Under the pieces are notes generated by a model that was not told the origin of the DNA, ran no database searches, and worked only from the letters and a program-made list of their open reading frames with translations. From positions 590,564 to 654,563 of the forward strand of contig JAFEDS010000009.1 in the NCBI GenBank assembly GCA_018241505.1: a stretch of DNA of 64,000 nucleotides, written 5' to 3'. Every line of letters starts with the position of its first letter. Positions within the stretch are counted from its first letter, which is position 1. Origin of the DNA: Pseudomonadota bacterium. Its GTDB lineage: Bacteria; Pseudomonadota; Gammaproteobacteria; Steroidobacterales; Steroidobacteraceae. Both the position numbers and the translations under genes were made by a program. This document shows, in pieces, positions 9,413 to 18,910 of this stretch.

Positions 9413-12400
9413 AGGGCTATCTGCCCGGATGATGCCCACGACCTGCGAGATCTCAGCCGTCGACAGCAATGGGACTTGGCAATAGACCAAGCCTTGATGG
9501 CCCTCCAGTTTTGCGGCCATGTGGCCGCGGCCCAGCAAGCGCTCCGCTCCACGCTCACCACCCAGTGCGATCTCCGAGGTACCCTCGGAATCCACACGTA
9601 AGATCAGGCGATTGCCCAGATTCGAGCGCAGCTGCATCGGCATCACCTGGTTGTCCGGGCGTTGTGCCGCAAAAATCAAGAATATTCCTGCGGCGCGCGC
9701 CTTCACGCCGAGTCGACTGACGACTTGGGACACGACATCGGCGTACTCTTCGACCATCATCCATTCAGCGAACTCATCATGCACGATCCACAGGCACGGC
9801 AGACGCTCCGACGCTGAAACCTTTCTGTTCAGTTCGAAGATGTTCTGGCACTTATTGGCGCGCAGTACCTGATATCGCCGATCCATCTCGATCAAAAGGC
9901 CGTTCAACACAGCGATCGCACGTTCCTGATTGTCGATCACGCCTTCGGTCAAGTGCGGCAAACCATCGAAGGGAAAGTAGTCGACTCCCATCTTCGGATC
10001 GATGAGGATGATCCTCGCCTGCTCGGGCGTGTTGGTGCTCGCAATGCTGAGAATGATGTTTTGCATGAGTACCGACTTGCCGCTGCCGGTGGCACCAGCG
10101 ATTAGCGTATGTGGCGCGTTCTCAGTAGGGGACACGAACAGAGCTGCGCCGTCGTCTTCCTTGGTCGCGATCAGGAGCTTCTGGTTGCCACTTTGGCAGT
10201 CGGGATTCCAGCTTTTCCAGAGATCCAGTGCGTGCAGGACCCGTCGTGTCGGTCTGGCGATCGAGATGGACACAACCCCGGGTTCTCCACGGACGGAGAT
10301 CACATCGAGCGCAAAGGTCGTCAGAAGTTCGGAGCGCCGACGCTGAACGAGTTCCACCGTCATGTTGGCCGCGCCTTGAAAACGGATGATGGCGGCATTC
10401 GGCGTGAGACGCGGCTCACCTACCAGTTTTGAGTTCATCTGAAACTGTTGGAGCGCTGAACGCGCTGCGACCACGGTACGCTTCAGCCAGGCGGCATCCT
10501 CTTCGGAATCGCCGGTGAGTGATTCTCGTCCCCCGAGCAACTGGTCGATTCGCGTATAGGCGAACGCCCCGGTCGCGCCTGGCCCTGGAGGTGGGCTTCC
10601 ATCCGGACCCGGAGCAACCGACGCGCTCCGCGAGGGTTCAGCAGTGTGTGCCATGACCGGTGCTTTTACGGGCGGTGCCGATTCCACTACGACTGGTCTC
10701 TCAACGGTCTTCGAGGGCTCGAAGGTCCTTACCGCGGGCCCGCCTAAGATACTCTTAACGGCCTTGAACGTGCGCGGCTGGATCTGCGCCATCTCGGCTA
10801 CCTCTCCTCGCGTGCGAGCCGCATCGGCGTCTGATTCGTAGGCCAATAAGAGCGCGCGGGTTTTCTCGCGCGAGTAGCATTCCTGAAAGGAGTTCGGACA
10901 GTCTGCGACTCTTACAAAATCGGAGCACTCGTTCCCGCCGGCCGGCCCCGAGACAAACACATGGGAGTAGCCTCGCAGGAACACAGGGCAGAATCCGCTG
11001 CGCACAGCCCGTCGAACTCTGATGAGATCCATGGAATCGCCCGATGCGTAGGGAATGCCGGATACCAACAGGTCCGAGAAGCGCGACAGCCACAGATCGC
11101 GGTCAAGTCGCGGCGGCTCCCCGAACAAGGCTTCATCGATCCGACGCACGGTATCCCGCAACTGCCGCTGGGACTCTTTGCGCTGTTCGGACAAGGAGTC
11201 TTCAGTCACGTACTTCGACTCGGTGACCACCACAGTCAGTCGATAGCCGCCTTCTGGGCCGAGCTCCGGCATAAGCATCATCAGGTCCGCGATACGTTCG
11301 CCCGATTGACCCAGCCAATCGGAATAGTCATCGAGGAAGAAGCTGCCGAGACGTTGCTCGCGGCCCAGCTCATGTCTGACCAAGTAGTGGCTCAAGACCA
11401 CGCCGATCAACTCGCTGGCGTTGCGGCCGCGCTTGGCCGCCCGTAGCACGAGGTCTCCGGAGATGAGGTTCGCATCGTCGATGAAGCGTTTGGCCAGAGG
11501 GGCTACCCTCTCATCCGCTAGTTCTGGCGCAAGGTCGCGAATCCGGCTTATCAGCATCGTCTGCAACAGGCCGAGCGAGGCATTCGATGAGACGAGGAGG
11601 TTCCGACCCTGCGTTGCGGACTGCTTGTAGCGAATGACACGCACGCCCTGGTTCACCAGTTGGCGACGATCCAGCAGCTCATCGAAGTTGACGACCCAGT
11701 TACCGAGATTATGAGTCTCCTCGAAGATCTTCGAAGTGTTGGGGTCGTGGAAGTCGAGCTGTCGAGCAGGGAGATAGCGCTTGGTCGCGTCCGCGTCCCA
11801 ATCGGGGCGGAAGAAGCTACTGATCGCCGTGACGTAGTCCCATCCTTCCTTGGTCTGCACTGGACAACATAGATATACGATCGATTTCTCTTCGTCGCGT
11901 GGTGAAGGGCGCCGCCGCGACCACCGCGATGGCACCAAGTCCTCAAGAGCCACCGGCTCGGAGGTTTCGCGATACCACTCCAGGACAGCATGTCGAGAAA
12001 TAACGTCGTGCAGAAAGACGACATCCTTGCTCGGCCCGTCCTGAGCCTCCGGCACGGGGGCTTCCTCTGCCATGATGCCGATTCGCAGTCGGGCCATGAA
12101 ATCACGACTGGCTTCGCTCGCAACGAAGTCGTCGGAGTCCACGTCCGAAACTTCGATGATGCGCTCGTATAGACGATGCAGGCGGTCGCGGTCCCGATGC
12201 CGCAGTACCACCTCGCAGCGCATGTCCTCTTCGTCCTCATGCAGGACGTTGATACGATCGACAACAGCTTGCGGCAGGCTTGCCGAGTCACAGTTGTACA
12301 AGACCGCCGACAGATTCGCTTTCTCATGAGGGAACAGCGCCAAATACCGCTGCAGTAACTCCACGATCTCATTGGCGATCGGCACAGGGTTCTCGTTGGT

Positions 12401-14671
12401 TTCCGCATCGAGCGCCTCGCCACGGAGCGGCAGCTCGTGCAAGGAGTAATCGAGCAAAGAATCCGTGAGACTCAAAAGCTCCGGTTTTCGCTCGCGCCAT
12501 CCGAGTGTCAGTTCCGGGTAGTAGGGGTGCTGTAGCTCGTCCATCATCTCCTTGAAGTACAACGCGGGGTCACCGAACAGCACCGAATCCGCTGTCAGCA
12601 GAGTGCGGATCACATTCGCCATGCGCGTTGCTTTACTCGCTATCGCCTGCAACCGCATGGGATGCCACGGCGCAACGATGGTGGTCGGTTGCCCGCCGGC
12701 CACCTGGACGACGCCGATTCTCATCACCGGCTTCAACAAGAGGTCGCGCAGCCGATCGCCGCGCGCGCGGAACGTGAGCGCTTGGACGAGCGAGCCGTAT
12801 GCGGCGTACTGCGTGCCGATATCTTCGGCGGCCACGCTCGCACGGAGGAATCCGGAAAGAGCCGCGGTGTAGCTTCGAGCAAACGTGTCAAATAACGTGC
12901 TCAATTCGCCCGCCAGCGCCGCACTGGCGAGCCCTTGGTCTTGGCACTCCTTGAGGTTACGCTGCCACTCGAGCTGCAGATCGTTCTGCTTTCTGTAGAC
13001 CGGGACCAGCGAGCCGCGGTCCTGCCCGAACGCCGCGGCGAAGGTGCGTGCCTGCGTCAGATCCAGGGGCTGCGTCTGACCCTTCGGCCCGATGGGCTCA
13101 CGAGCCACCTCGCAGGCCGTGAAGGGATGCTCACCGATGCGCTCCCAATCCGCGAACAGCTCATCCGCGATCGCCTCAGGACTGTAGCGCCAGATCAGCT
13201 GACGCTGACTCTCGATCCTTCCCTCATCGATGCTCAGCGTGACGAAGAACTTGATTTCCAGGTTCGCTTTGGCGGTGGACTCATTCGGCTTGTACTTCCG
13301 CGATTTATCCTCAGCCCATTCCCGCTGAATCGTGTCGAACTCCAGCAGCGGGCCCACATCGAACACATCCCCGCCCAGGAGCGCTTTCAAGCCCCGGTAA
13401 CGAAACGCGAAGAAGCGGCCGGCCCGAATGTTGATCTTGCGCAAGTCGGCTTTGCTGCGTCGGTCCGTCGTGATGCGAAGCTCCCGCTTCGTGCCCTCCT
13501 GCAGGTTCTGATCGAAGAGCGACTGAAGGCACATCGCGAGCCCCGCGAGAAAATCATGCGTCTCGATCGCCGTTCCGAAGACGAACTTGTCCCATTTGGA
13601 CTTCAAATGCGGTTCGTCTTTCAGGTGAACGCGATGCGCGCGATAGAACGTCGTGTCTTCGGGGTGAGTGTCGGAGGATTTTCGCTTGGAGAGCGTTTCC
13701 AGGTATTCGCGCTCATCGTCCGTGAGATCATCACCCTCTCGTTCGTCGAAGAACTGCAGCGTGTTGCGCCCGAGATCGAATTTCTCGGGCTTTAATCCAT
13801 CGAACAGCGGCTTGATCAGTTCCCAGTCGATGTTGGACAGGGCTTCTGCTTCCGCATTCCACTTACCGGGCGCGGCGATGAAGGCCAGAACCGTTGGATG
13901 CTGGTCGTCTGGGATGACGTCTTTGACTTTGTCGAATGCGCTACTCAGATCGTCCGCGGACAACGGCTGATTGCTGGGCGTCTGCTTTCGCAGATAGCAA
14001 GCCTGCCGTCGCTGTACCTGCGTGAAGAGCTGCTTCCACTTGCTCGTGTGCGTGTAGGTCTTCTCGTGTAGCGAACGAAACAGCCCAGGATTGCGGGGCC
14101 ACTGCAGAGTGGGCAGCGCATAGCCGATCACATCCGGGAATGGCCGGCCATCTTCGAATTCCTGGCGAACGCGCAAGACGAACTTGGCGAACCGCTCGAG
14201 CGTGATCTGTGCCACTTCCTGGAGGGCGAACAAGGCCGTCGTCCACATCCGAGATTGCTGATCGGTCAACCCGAGACTGGCTGAGGCCACTCGTACCCAG
14301 AGCTCGACCTGCGCACGCAGCATCGGAGTGTCGATCACGGTCAGCTCCGCCAGCGACTGGCGTTCATCGTCGCCGGGCGTTGCGATGAGCAACGCGGGCT
14401 TCGCGCAGTCGGCATTGCGAAAGTAGGTCGCGCGTTCGCTTGTGAGGCAATCCTCAGGGAGGCCGAAGCCGTGCAACCAGTGCGCCGGTAGTTTGATTTC
14501 GACTTTATCGGCCAGCGCCGAATGCTCGAGGACTGCTCGCGCGATGGCAGCGGTTTGTTCCGCGGACAGCGAATCCAGCAAGTATCGCGCCGTCGAGGTG
14601 GCGTCCGCATCGTCAAGGCGGTCGAACAGGTACGCCGCCGCCACGCGCCCAATGAGTTGGTTAGTATCCAT
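9389..14671 (-). CDS. dptH: PT-dependent restriction protein DptH/SspH (FtsK/HerA-type ATPase)
   Basis: A 1760-residue protein, the largest of the FGH restriction set. The long N-terminal part has no familiar domain. The C-terminus is an FtsK/HerA-like motor domain: Walker A GATGSGKS at about 1526-1533, Walker B ARIILIDPKMG with a second acidic strand LWIVHDEFAEW, the sensor-like FLIFAAQRPDNQVMP and RLILRVDSEGTSEIALGG. The start MDTNQL (14671) overlaps the end of dptG by 11 bases, so translation is probably coupled; the frame is open further upstream but that part lies inside dptG. In known PT systems DptF-G-H together attack DNA lacking PT marks. The 3' end overlaps sspA by 24 bp in convergent orientation. 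Length and order match the family well. Confidence 0.85.
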   Translation of the reverse strand: MDTNQLIGRVAAAYLFDRLDDADATSTARYLLDSLSAEQTAAIARAVLEHSALADKVEIKLPAHWLHGFGLPEDCLTSERATYFRNADCAKPALLIATPGDDERQSLAELTVIDTPMLRAQVELWVRVASASLGLTDQQSRMWTTALFALQEVAQITLERFAKFVLRVRQEFEDGRPFPDVIGYALPTLQWPRNPGLFRSLHEKTYTHTSKWKQLFTQVQRRQACYLRKQTPSNQPLSADDLSSAFDKVKDVIPDDQHPTVLAFIAAPGKWNAEAEALSNIDWELIKPLFDGLKPEKFDLGRNTLQFFDEREGDDLTDDEREYLETLSKRKSSDTHPEDTTFYRAHRVHLKDEPHLKSKWDKFVFGTAIETHDFLAGLAMCLQSLFDQNLQEGTKRELRITTDRRSKADLRKINIRAGRFFAFRYRGLKALLGGDVFDVGPLLEFDTIQREWAEDKSRKYKPNESTAKANLEIKFFVTLSIDEGRIESQRQLIWRYSPEAIADELFADWERIGEHPFTACEVAREPIGPKGQTQPLDLTQARTFAAAFGQDRGSLVPVYRKQNDLQLEWQRNLKECQDQGLASAALAGELSTLFDTFARSYTAALSGFLRASVAAEDIGTQYAAYGSLVQALTFRARGDRLRDLLLKPVMRIGVVQVAGGQPTTIVAPWHPMRLQAIASKATRMANVIRTLLTADSVLFGDPALYFKEMMDELQHPYYPELTLGWRERKPELLSLTDSLLDYSLHELPLRGEALDAETNENPVPIANEIVELLQRYLALFPHEKANLSAVLYNCDSASLPQAVVDRINVLHEDEEDMRCEVVLRHRDRDRLHRLYERIIEVSDVDSDDFVASEASRDFMARLRIGIMAEEAPVPEAQDGPSKDVVFLHDVISRHAVLEWYRETSEPVALEDLVPSRWSRRRPSPRDEEKSIVYLCCPVQTKEGWDYVTAISSFFRPDWDADATKRYLPARQLDFHDPNTSKIFEETHNLGNWVVNFDELLDRRQLVNQGVRVIRYKQSATQGRNLLVSSNASLGLLQTMLISRIRDLAPELADERVAPLAKRFIDDANLISGDLVLRAAKRGRNASELIGVVLSHYLVRHELGREQRLGSFFLDDYSDWLGQSGERIADLMMLMPELGPEGGYRLTVVVTESKYVTEDSLSEQRKESQRQLRDTVRRIDEALFGEPPRLDRDLWLSRFSDLLVSGIPYASGDSMDLIRVRRAVRSGFCPVFLRGYSHVFVSGPAGGNECSDFVRVADCPNSFQECYSREKTRALLLAYESDADAARTRGEVAEMAQIQPRTFKAVKSILGGPAVRTFEPSKTVERPVVVESAPPVKAPVMAHTAEPSRSASVAPGPDGSPPPGPGATGAFAYTRIDQLLGGRESLTGDSEEDAAWLKRTVVAARSALQQFQMNSKLVGEPRLTPNAAIIRFQGAANMTVELVQRRRSELLTTFALDVISVRGEPGVVSISIARPTRRVLHALDLWKSWNPDCQSGNQKLLIATKEDDGAALFVSPTENAPHTLIAGATGSGKSVLMQNIILSIASTNTPEQARIILIDPKMGVDYFPFDGLPHLTEGVIDNQERAIAVLNGLLIEMDRRYQVLRANKCQNIFELNRKVSASERLPCLWIVHDEFAEWMMVEEYADVVSQVVSRLGVKARAAGIFLIFAAQRPDNQVMPMQLRSNLGNRLILRVDSEGTSEIALGGERGAERLLGRGHMAAKLEGHQGLVYCQVPLLSTAEISQVVGIIRADSPSAQLRNH

Positions 14672-16217
14672 CGACTGAGGTCCCGTATGGGTTCTCGACA
14701 TAGGCGCAGGCGTCGGAGAGCCGCTTGAGAAGGCCCAGGCTCGACAATCGTTGTTCCAGCCGGAGTGCATTCGCCTGGAATGGCTTCTTATCGATCTCTC
14801 GGTCTCCGCAGGCGCGCTCGGCCTCACGATCGCCAAAGACCAACCCGTAGCGTTGGTACAAGTGCTGCAGAAGCTCACCGAACTCCATGCGTTTGGACAC
14901 GTTGGCGTAGATCAGGCATTTCAGAAAGCCGTCCGTCGGTGCATACCGCAGCCGATTCGTGCCGCGCTTCGAGATCAGACCCACGCCCCTGCCAAAGGTC
15001 CGGTGCACCTGCCCGAAATGCCGCTGGTGTCGCTCCTTCGCGTCCTTGCGCAGTTGGCGCAGCAATTCGTCCGGGTCGGTCACCGAAGCGCCGTCCTTCC
15101 AGCGAAACATGCGAGTGATGATGTCACGTCGCCGTGTGAGGACGTCGATTGACGGGCCAGGCAGATTCCACTGCGGATCCAACTGTGCTTGCGCGATCAC
15201 GACCTCCATCGCTTCAAGCGATTTGCCGGCGTTCTCATCGAAGCTCTCGATCGCCATCTCGCGTACGAGCGTGCGCTTCGGACCCACCACCTCGCAGATC
15301 ATGGATGGCAGTCTCCGCTCCCCACGAATGTGTGCACTCGTATGAAGGTGATAGAGCAGCAGTCCGAATGCTCCGGAGGTCACGAGATAGGGGACGATGT
15401 CGAAGCCGGGCAGACGCAACCGCAGCAGCGCAACCCAGTCTTCTGCGATCAAATTGAACACGGGGTGGCGATCGTACGGCAAGAATGCGTCGACACCCCG
15501 CCGATCGTTGGTGTGCTGCGGTCCTGGCTGCAAGCGCGTGACCAGTCGGTTCCATTTGTTTCCGCTCTCGAGGACGCGCTCTGGAAATGCTGCGGCGAGT
15601 TCCGCTCTGCGCTCGGCGCGCGACAGCATGAGATAGAGGAGCTCACCGCTACGACCGAAATTCGTGTAGTCCCGTTTCGGTCCGGTCGCTTTGATGTCGA
15701 GGTCCTCGTAGAGCGCGTCCGGCCCAAATGGAAACAAGAACCGCGAGCCCCAGCGCTTGTTCGTGTCCGCCTCCACGATGCACGAGCGCAGCGCACGCAC
15801 CAGCGCGGCGAAGTCGTGGAAGGAATCAAACCGATCTTTCAGATACGAGAAATCGCGTTGTCCGGGGTCCAGGCCGCTGGCATTCTCAGACATGTACTTG
15901 AGCCATTGCGCCCACGCCGCAGCACTGTCTCCGATCGTCTGTGCAATTCGAAACAGCAGCTGTTCGTTGCGGAAGAGGATGTTGCGCAGATAGAGGCGCG
16001 TGTAGGCGGAGTACGCCGAGGGATACAACGACCGCTCGAAGTCAAAGAGATGATTCGCACGGTGAGCGGACTCGGCGGCGCCCAGGAACTCCAGGAAGAC
16101 GAGCCATGGGGTCTGTTGGTCCCACAAGCGGTGGCCCCAGAACTGTTCCTCGAGCCAAAGGTCCTCTCGTTCCCGGTCGGCCGCGGCGGGACTCTTCTCG
16201 GTGGGCGCGTAGGTCAT
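14661..16217 (-). CDS. dptG: PT-dependent restriction protein DptG/SspG
   Basis: A 518-residue protein placed between dptF and dptH, the position and size expected of DptG. I see no nuclease or ATPase motif. It is mixed alpha/beta with stretches such as FDFERSLYPSAYSAYTRLYLRN and GSRFLFPFGPDALYEDL, and a basic segment HQRHFGQVHRTFGRGVGLISKRGTNRLRY (quoted in part), consistent with the family. The start ATG overlaps the dptF stop by 4 bases and its end overlaps dptH by 11 bases, so the three restriction genes are tightly coupled. Identification rests on operon position and overall resemblance rather than a catalytic motif. Confidence 0.75.
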   Translation of the reverse strand: MTYAPTEKSPAAADREREDLWLEEQFWGHRLWDQQTPWLVFLEFLGAAESAHRANHLFDFERSLYPSAYSAYTRLYLRNILFRNEQLLFRIAQTIGDSAAAWAQWLKYMSENASGLDPGQRDFSYLKDRFDSFHDFAALVRALRSCIVEADTNKRWGSRFLFPFGPDALYEDLDIKATGPKRDYTNFGRSGELLYLMLSRAERRAELAAAFPERVLESGNKWNRLVTRLQPGPQHTNDRRGVDAFLPYDRHPVFNLIAEDWVALLRLRLPGFDIVPYLVTSGAFGLLLYHLHTSAHIRGERRLPSMICEVVGPKRTLVREMAIESFDENAGKSLEAMEVVIAQAQLDPQWNLPGPSIDVLTRRRDIITRMFRWKDGASVTDPDELLRQLRKDAKERHQRHFGQVHRTFGRGVGLISKRGTNRLRYAPTDGFLKCLIYANVSKRMEFGELLQHLYQRYGLVFGDREAERACGDREIDKKPFQANALRLEQRLSSLGLLKRLSDACAYVENPYGTSVDGY

Positions 16218-18076
16218 AGCAGGACGCCGATCTGTTTGTCTTTTGCGGAGCCCGAGGTATCCACTTCCAGAATGGTGAAAGAGACCTCACCCTGTCGTTC
16301 GTGGCCCGCGTTGCGCTTCTGCAGCTCTTGCATCAGCAGGCTCTTGAAGGCCATCAGGTCCTCAAAGCACTCCTTGGAGAAGCTCGTTGGCATGGCGCCC
16401 TCCGCGACACGGCTCAGATACTCGTAGCGCGTGAGCGTCAGTCTGAGCGATGCGCTGTACGGACCGCCCAAGGAGACGCACAGCTCAGGGGAGCGGCCGT
16501 TATAACCGATATCGATGTGCTCGCCGGTGTGCTTCGGTTTGGTGGAGATGCGCTCCTCCAGAAAGCGCGACACGCGAGTGTGCGAAAGACTCGCGCTGGA
16601 GGCGAGATACAGCTCATGCTCGCTACTCAGCATCATGCCAGTAAAGATCCGGTTCATCCCGCGTACGATGCGACCCAGAATCCCCCGTCGCACGTGCGCA
16701 CCGGTACGGACGCGCTGGAGCACCTCATCCAGATACTCGCCACCGTAGCGGAATACCGAGAGCTCCCAGAGTTTCAGTTCGTCCGCTTCTGCGTCGGGAA
16801 TCTTGAAGAACAGTGCGCGTCGTTGCGCAACGAGTTGGGCCAGGAAGCGATCGGCATGCGTATTGGTCTCATCCGCCCCCTCGACATAGCCCTGGCGCGC
16901 CGCGGCGAAGGAGGGGTCCTCGCCATAGAATCGGTCGGCCGCCACCAATCGCTCAAACCGTTCTCGCAGCAGCTCGTGCGATTCACCGAAGATCAGAATA
17001 TTGTCGATGCGATTAGAGGTCTCCCGGCCGATCTGGAAGCGCTCCAGGTAGTCGAAAATGACGGCGCGACTGCGGCGCGCCTCCGGCAGATTGCCACCGA
17101 AGATGTTGTTGTAGATGCTCGCTTGGGGCCTCGTGCCACCTGCCACGATAGTCGAGATGTCCGAGGCTCGCATGAGGTAATCCTGCTTGGCCAGGGACTG
17201 AGGACCCAGACCCAGCACGCTGTTCGCAAGAAGGATGAGTATCTGCCGCACCGGGACATGCAGTCCGTTCTGATCGCAAAGTTCCAGCAGGGCCCGTAGT
17301 CGCTTGCGAAGCAGCGGATCGCTCAGCAGTTCGTAGTTTCGACGGATCGGGCACTCCGCGCCGAACAGCTGATCGGGCGCCCGGGCTTCGGCCGCACAGA
17401 CTTGCCAGCCGGGATGTTCCAGGAAAGCGCTCAGAGCGAGATCGAACAGCTCCGCGGAGCTGCCGCGCGAGAGGTTATAGAGAGCGAGGCGACAGCCATC
17501 ATATGAGTCGTGGTCATTGACCAGCATCTCTTCAACGGCTTCACGGGCGCGTAGTACGGACTCCGAGGAAGGGAGCCTGCGCAAGGTTTCGGTCAGTTGC
17601 CCATCGTTGGCAGCTATCAGGAACATGTCCTGCAGGGGCTCCTGGCCGAACAGGCTGTCACAGAATTTCCGCATCAGGGCAAGCTTGCTCGGCGGCCACT
17701 CCATGCCTTGCAGTGGCACCCAGCCGCTCAGGTCTCGAAGGACGTGGAGCGTCACAGTCCGATCGCCGCTCCTCATAGTGGTGGCCAAATACGGTTGCTG
17801 ACCCGACCAGTCGCGCTCATCGCCACCGAGATGCGCCCAGACTCGACCGCACAGGAACGTCTTGCCGTCCCCGGCCGTCCCCGTGAGGATGACGGATCGG
17901 TCGAGCCTTACAGAATCGAAATTGCGCAGGACCCTCTCCTCAAACGGGTGTTTGAAGAGAATCTGCTGAATGCCTGTGCGTCTGGCGAGGCGTCTTAGGT
18001 TTTCGTCATACAGACTATCTTTCGTCGGTATCGGGCCATACTGACGAAGAAAGTTGATCCATTGTTCTGCAGTCAC
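16214..18076 (-). CDS. dptF: PT-dependent restriction protein DptF/SspF (P-loop protein)
   Basis: A 620-residue protein whose N-terminus carries a P-loop, SVILTGTAGDGKTF (Walker A about 66-73), then VTLHVLRDLSGWVP and FLIAANDGQL, an AAA+-like arrangement. This matches DptF, the first member of the FGH restriction complex. The start is GTG at 18076, preceded by a GGGGGGAATTGGGGA stretch that serves as ribosome binding site. It follows sspD by 18 bases and overlaps dptG by 4. The family is known to act with DptG and DptH on DNA lacking PT marks. Which subunit cuts is not visible here. In this operon it is the first restriction gene after three modification genes. Confidence 0.8.
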   Translation of the reverse strand: MTAEQWINFLRQYGPIPTKDSLYDENLRRLARRTGIQQILFKHPFEERVLRNFDSVRLDRSVILTGTAGDGKTFLCGRVWAHLGGDERDWSGQQPYLATTMRSGDRTVTLHVLRDLSGWVPLQGMEWPPSKLALMRKFCDSLFGQEPLQDMFLIAANDGQLTETLRRLPSSESVLRAREAVEEMLVNDHDSYDGCRLALYNLSRGSSAELFDLALSAFLEHPGWQVCAAEARAPDQLFGAECPIRRNYELLSDPLLRKRLRALLELCDQNGLHVPVRQILILLANSVLGLGPQSLAKQDYLMRASDISTIVAGGTRPQASIYNNIFGGNLPEARRSRAVIFDYLERFQIGRETSNRIDNILIFGESHELLRERFERLVAADRFYGEDPSFAAARQGYVEGADETNTHADRFLAQLVAQRRALFFKIPDAEADELKLWELSVFRYGGEYLDEVLQRVRTGAHVRRGILGRIVRGMNRIFTGMMLSSEHELYLASSASLSHTRVSRFLEERISTKPKHTGEHIDIGYNGRSPELCVSLGGPYSASLRLTLTRYEYLSRVAEGAMPTSFSKECFEDLMAFKSLLMQELQKRNAGHERQGEVSFTILEVDTSGSAKDKQIGVLL

Positions 18077-18094
18077 TCCCCAATTCCCCCCGGC

Positions 18095-18910
18095 TCAGAG
18101 GGTGCAGATCGTGCATCCCTCGGGCGTAGCTTCTTCGACTTCAAAATCTGCGAGCACGGACATCAGGTTCTTCGCTTGGCGCTTCTTGCGCTTGTCCGCC
18201 GTAGTCTGCTCGTGCTTGCGTTTTATTTCTGCGATCCGCTCCGGTTTTTCGATATCCGCGAGCGACTCGTCCTGGCTCCAGTAGAAGACGTTGCCATTGA
18301 CCTTGTTTGGCTTCTCATAGGCCTTGGCCAGTTCGTAGAGATCCGGATATGTTTCCTTCAGTCGTACCCACTCGATCTTTTGCTGATAGAAGCAGAAGTA
18401 GCACCCGGAGCGCGATCGCCCCCAGTCCGTGTACTTCGGCATGCCGACGCCCGACTCCGTCAAGATTCGAACGATGTCCTCGTAAACGAGACCATCCTCA
18501 CGGAATGGGAACACGGCTTTGATGTTGGGTCTTGTGCTGATGTAGCCGACACGGTTCTCATCGGCCCGAATGCCGATGTAGTTAATCACTTCGTCATCAC
18601 CGATGTACTGCTCGAACGGCTGCAGCTTCAGCTGTCGCGTGCACCAGCGTCGGTGGTTGGAGGGAATAATCTCGCCATACACCTTGAACCAGTGGTCGAA
18701 GCTGTTCGGCGGCGATGTGCGATGTACGGGCTTTCCCAGGTGAGCTTCGAGCCGCGCCAGGTATTCGTACGTCTCAGGCAACTCCTTACCGGCATCGTGG
18801 AAGATGTATTCCATCTGCGGTACTCGATCGCGCATATAGATCGCAAGCGCAGCGCTGTCCTTTCCTCCGGAGAGACTCAGGACGTGACGTACGGGTCTGC
18901 CGTCAGTCAT
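18095..18910 (-). CDS. sspD: PT sulfur-transfer enzyme SspD (PAPS-reductase/ATP-pyrophosphatase fold)
   Basis: A 271-residue PAPS-reductase-like protein. The PP-loop SGGKDS is at 14-19 (HVLSLSGGKDSAALAIYMRD). Further motifs are HDAGKELPETYEYL, the cysteine-containing NHRRWCTRQLK, YIGIRADENR, and a CxxC in SGCYFCFYQQ. The C-terminus ends in EGCTICTL with two more cysteines, consistent with Fe-S or sulfur relay. SspD and DndC both have this fold and are thought to activate DNA with ATP and deliver sulfur from SspA. The length (271) fits SspD, shorter than most DndC. It overlaps sspC by 8 bases and precedes dptF by 18, which places modification and restriction genes in one transcript. Confidence 0.85.
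   Translation of the reverse strand: MTDGRPVRHVLSLSGGKDSAALAIYMRDRVPQMEYIFHDAGKELPETYEYLARLEAHLGKPVHRTSPPNSFDHWFKVYGEIIPSNHRRWCTRQLKLQPFEQYIGDDEVINYIGIRADENRVGYISTRPNIKAVFPFREDGLVYEDIVRILTESGVGMPKYTDWGRSRSGCYFCFYQQKIEWVRLKETYPDLYELAKAYEKPNKVNGNVFYWSQDESLADIEKPERIAEIKRKHEQTTADKRKKRQAKNLMSVLADFEVEEATPEGCTICTL

Noticed and set aside
12935-13795. Long open frame on the plus strand (286 codons)
   Set aside because: It is entirely antisense to dptH, has no family resemblance and arises from the GC-rich codon pattern of the real gene.
15189-16427. Long open frame on the plus strand (412 codons)
   Set aside because: Antisense to dptG and dptF; no recognisable domain.
16301-17299. Plus-strand frame of 332 codons
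   Set aside because: Antisense to dptF; no domain seen.
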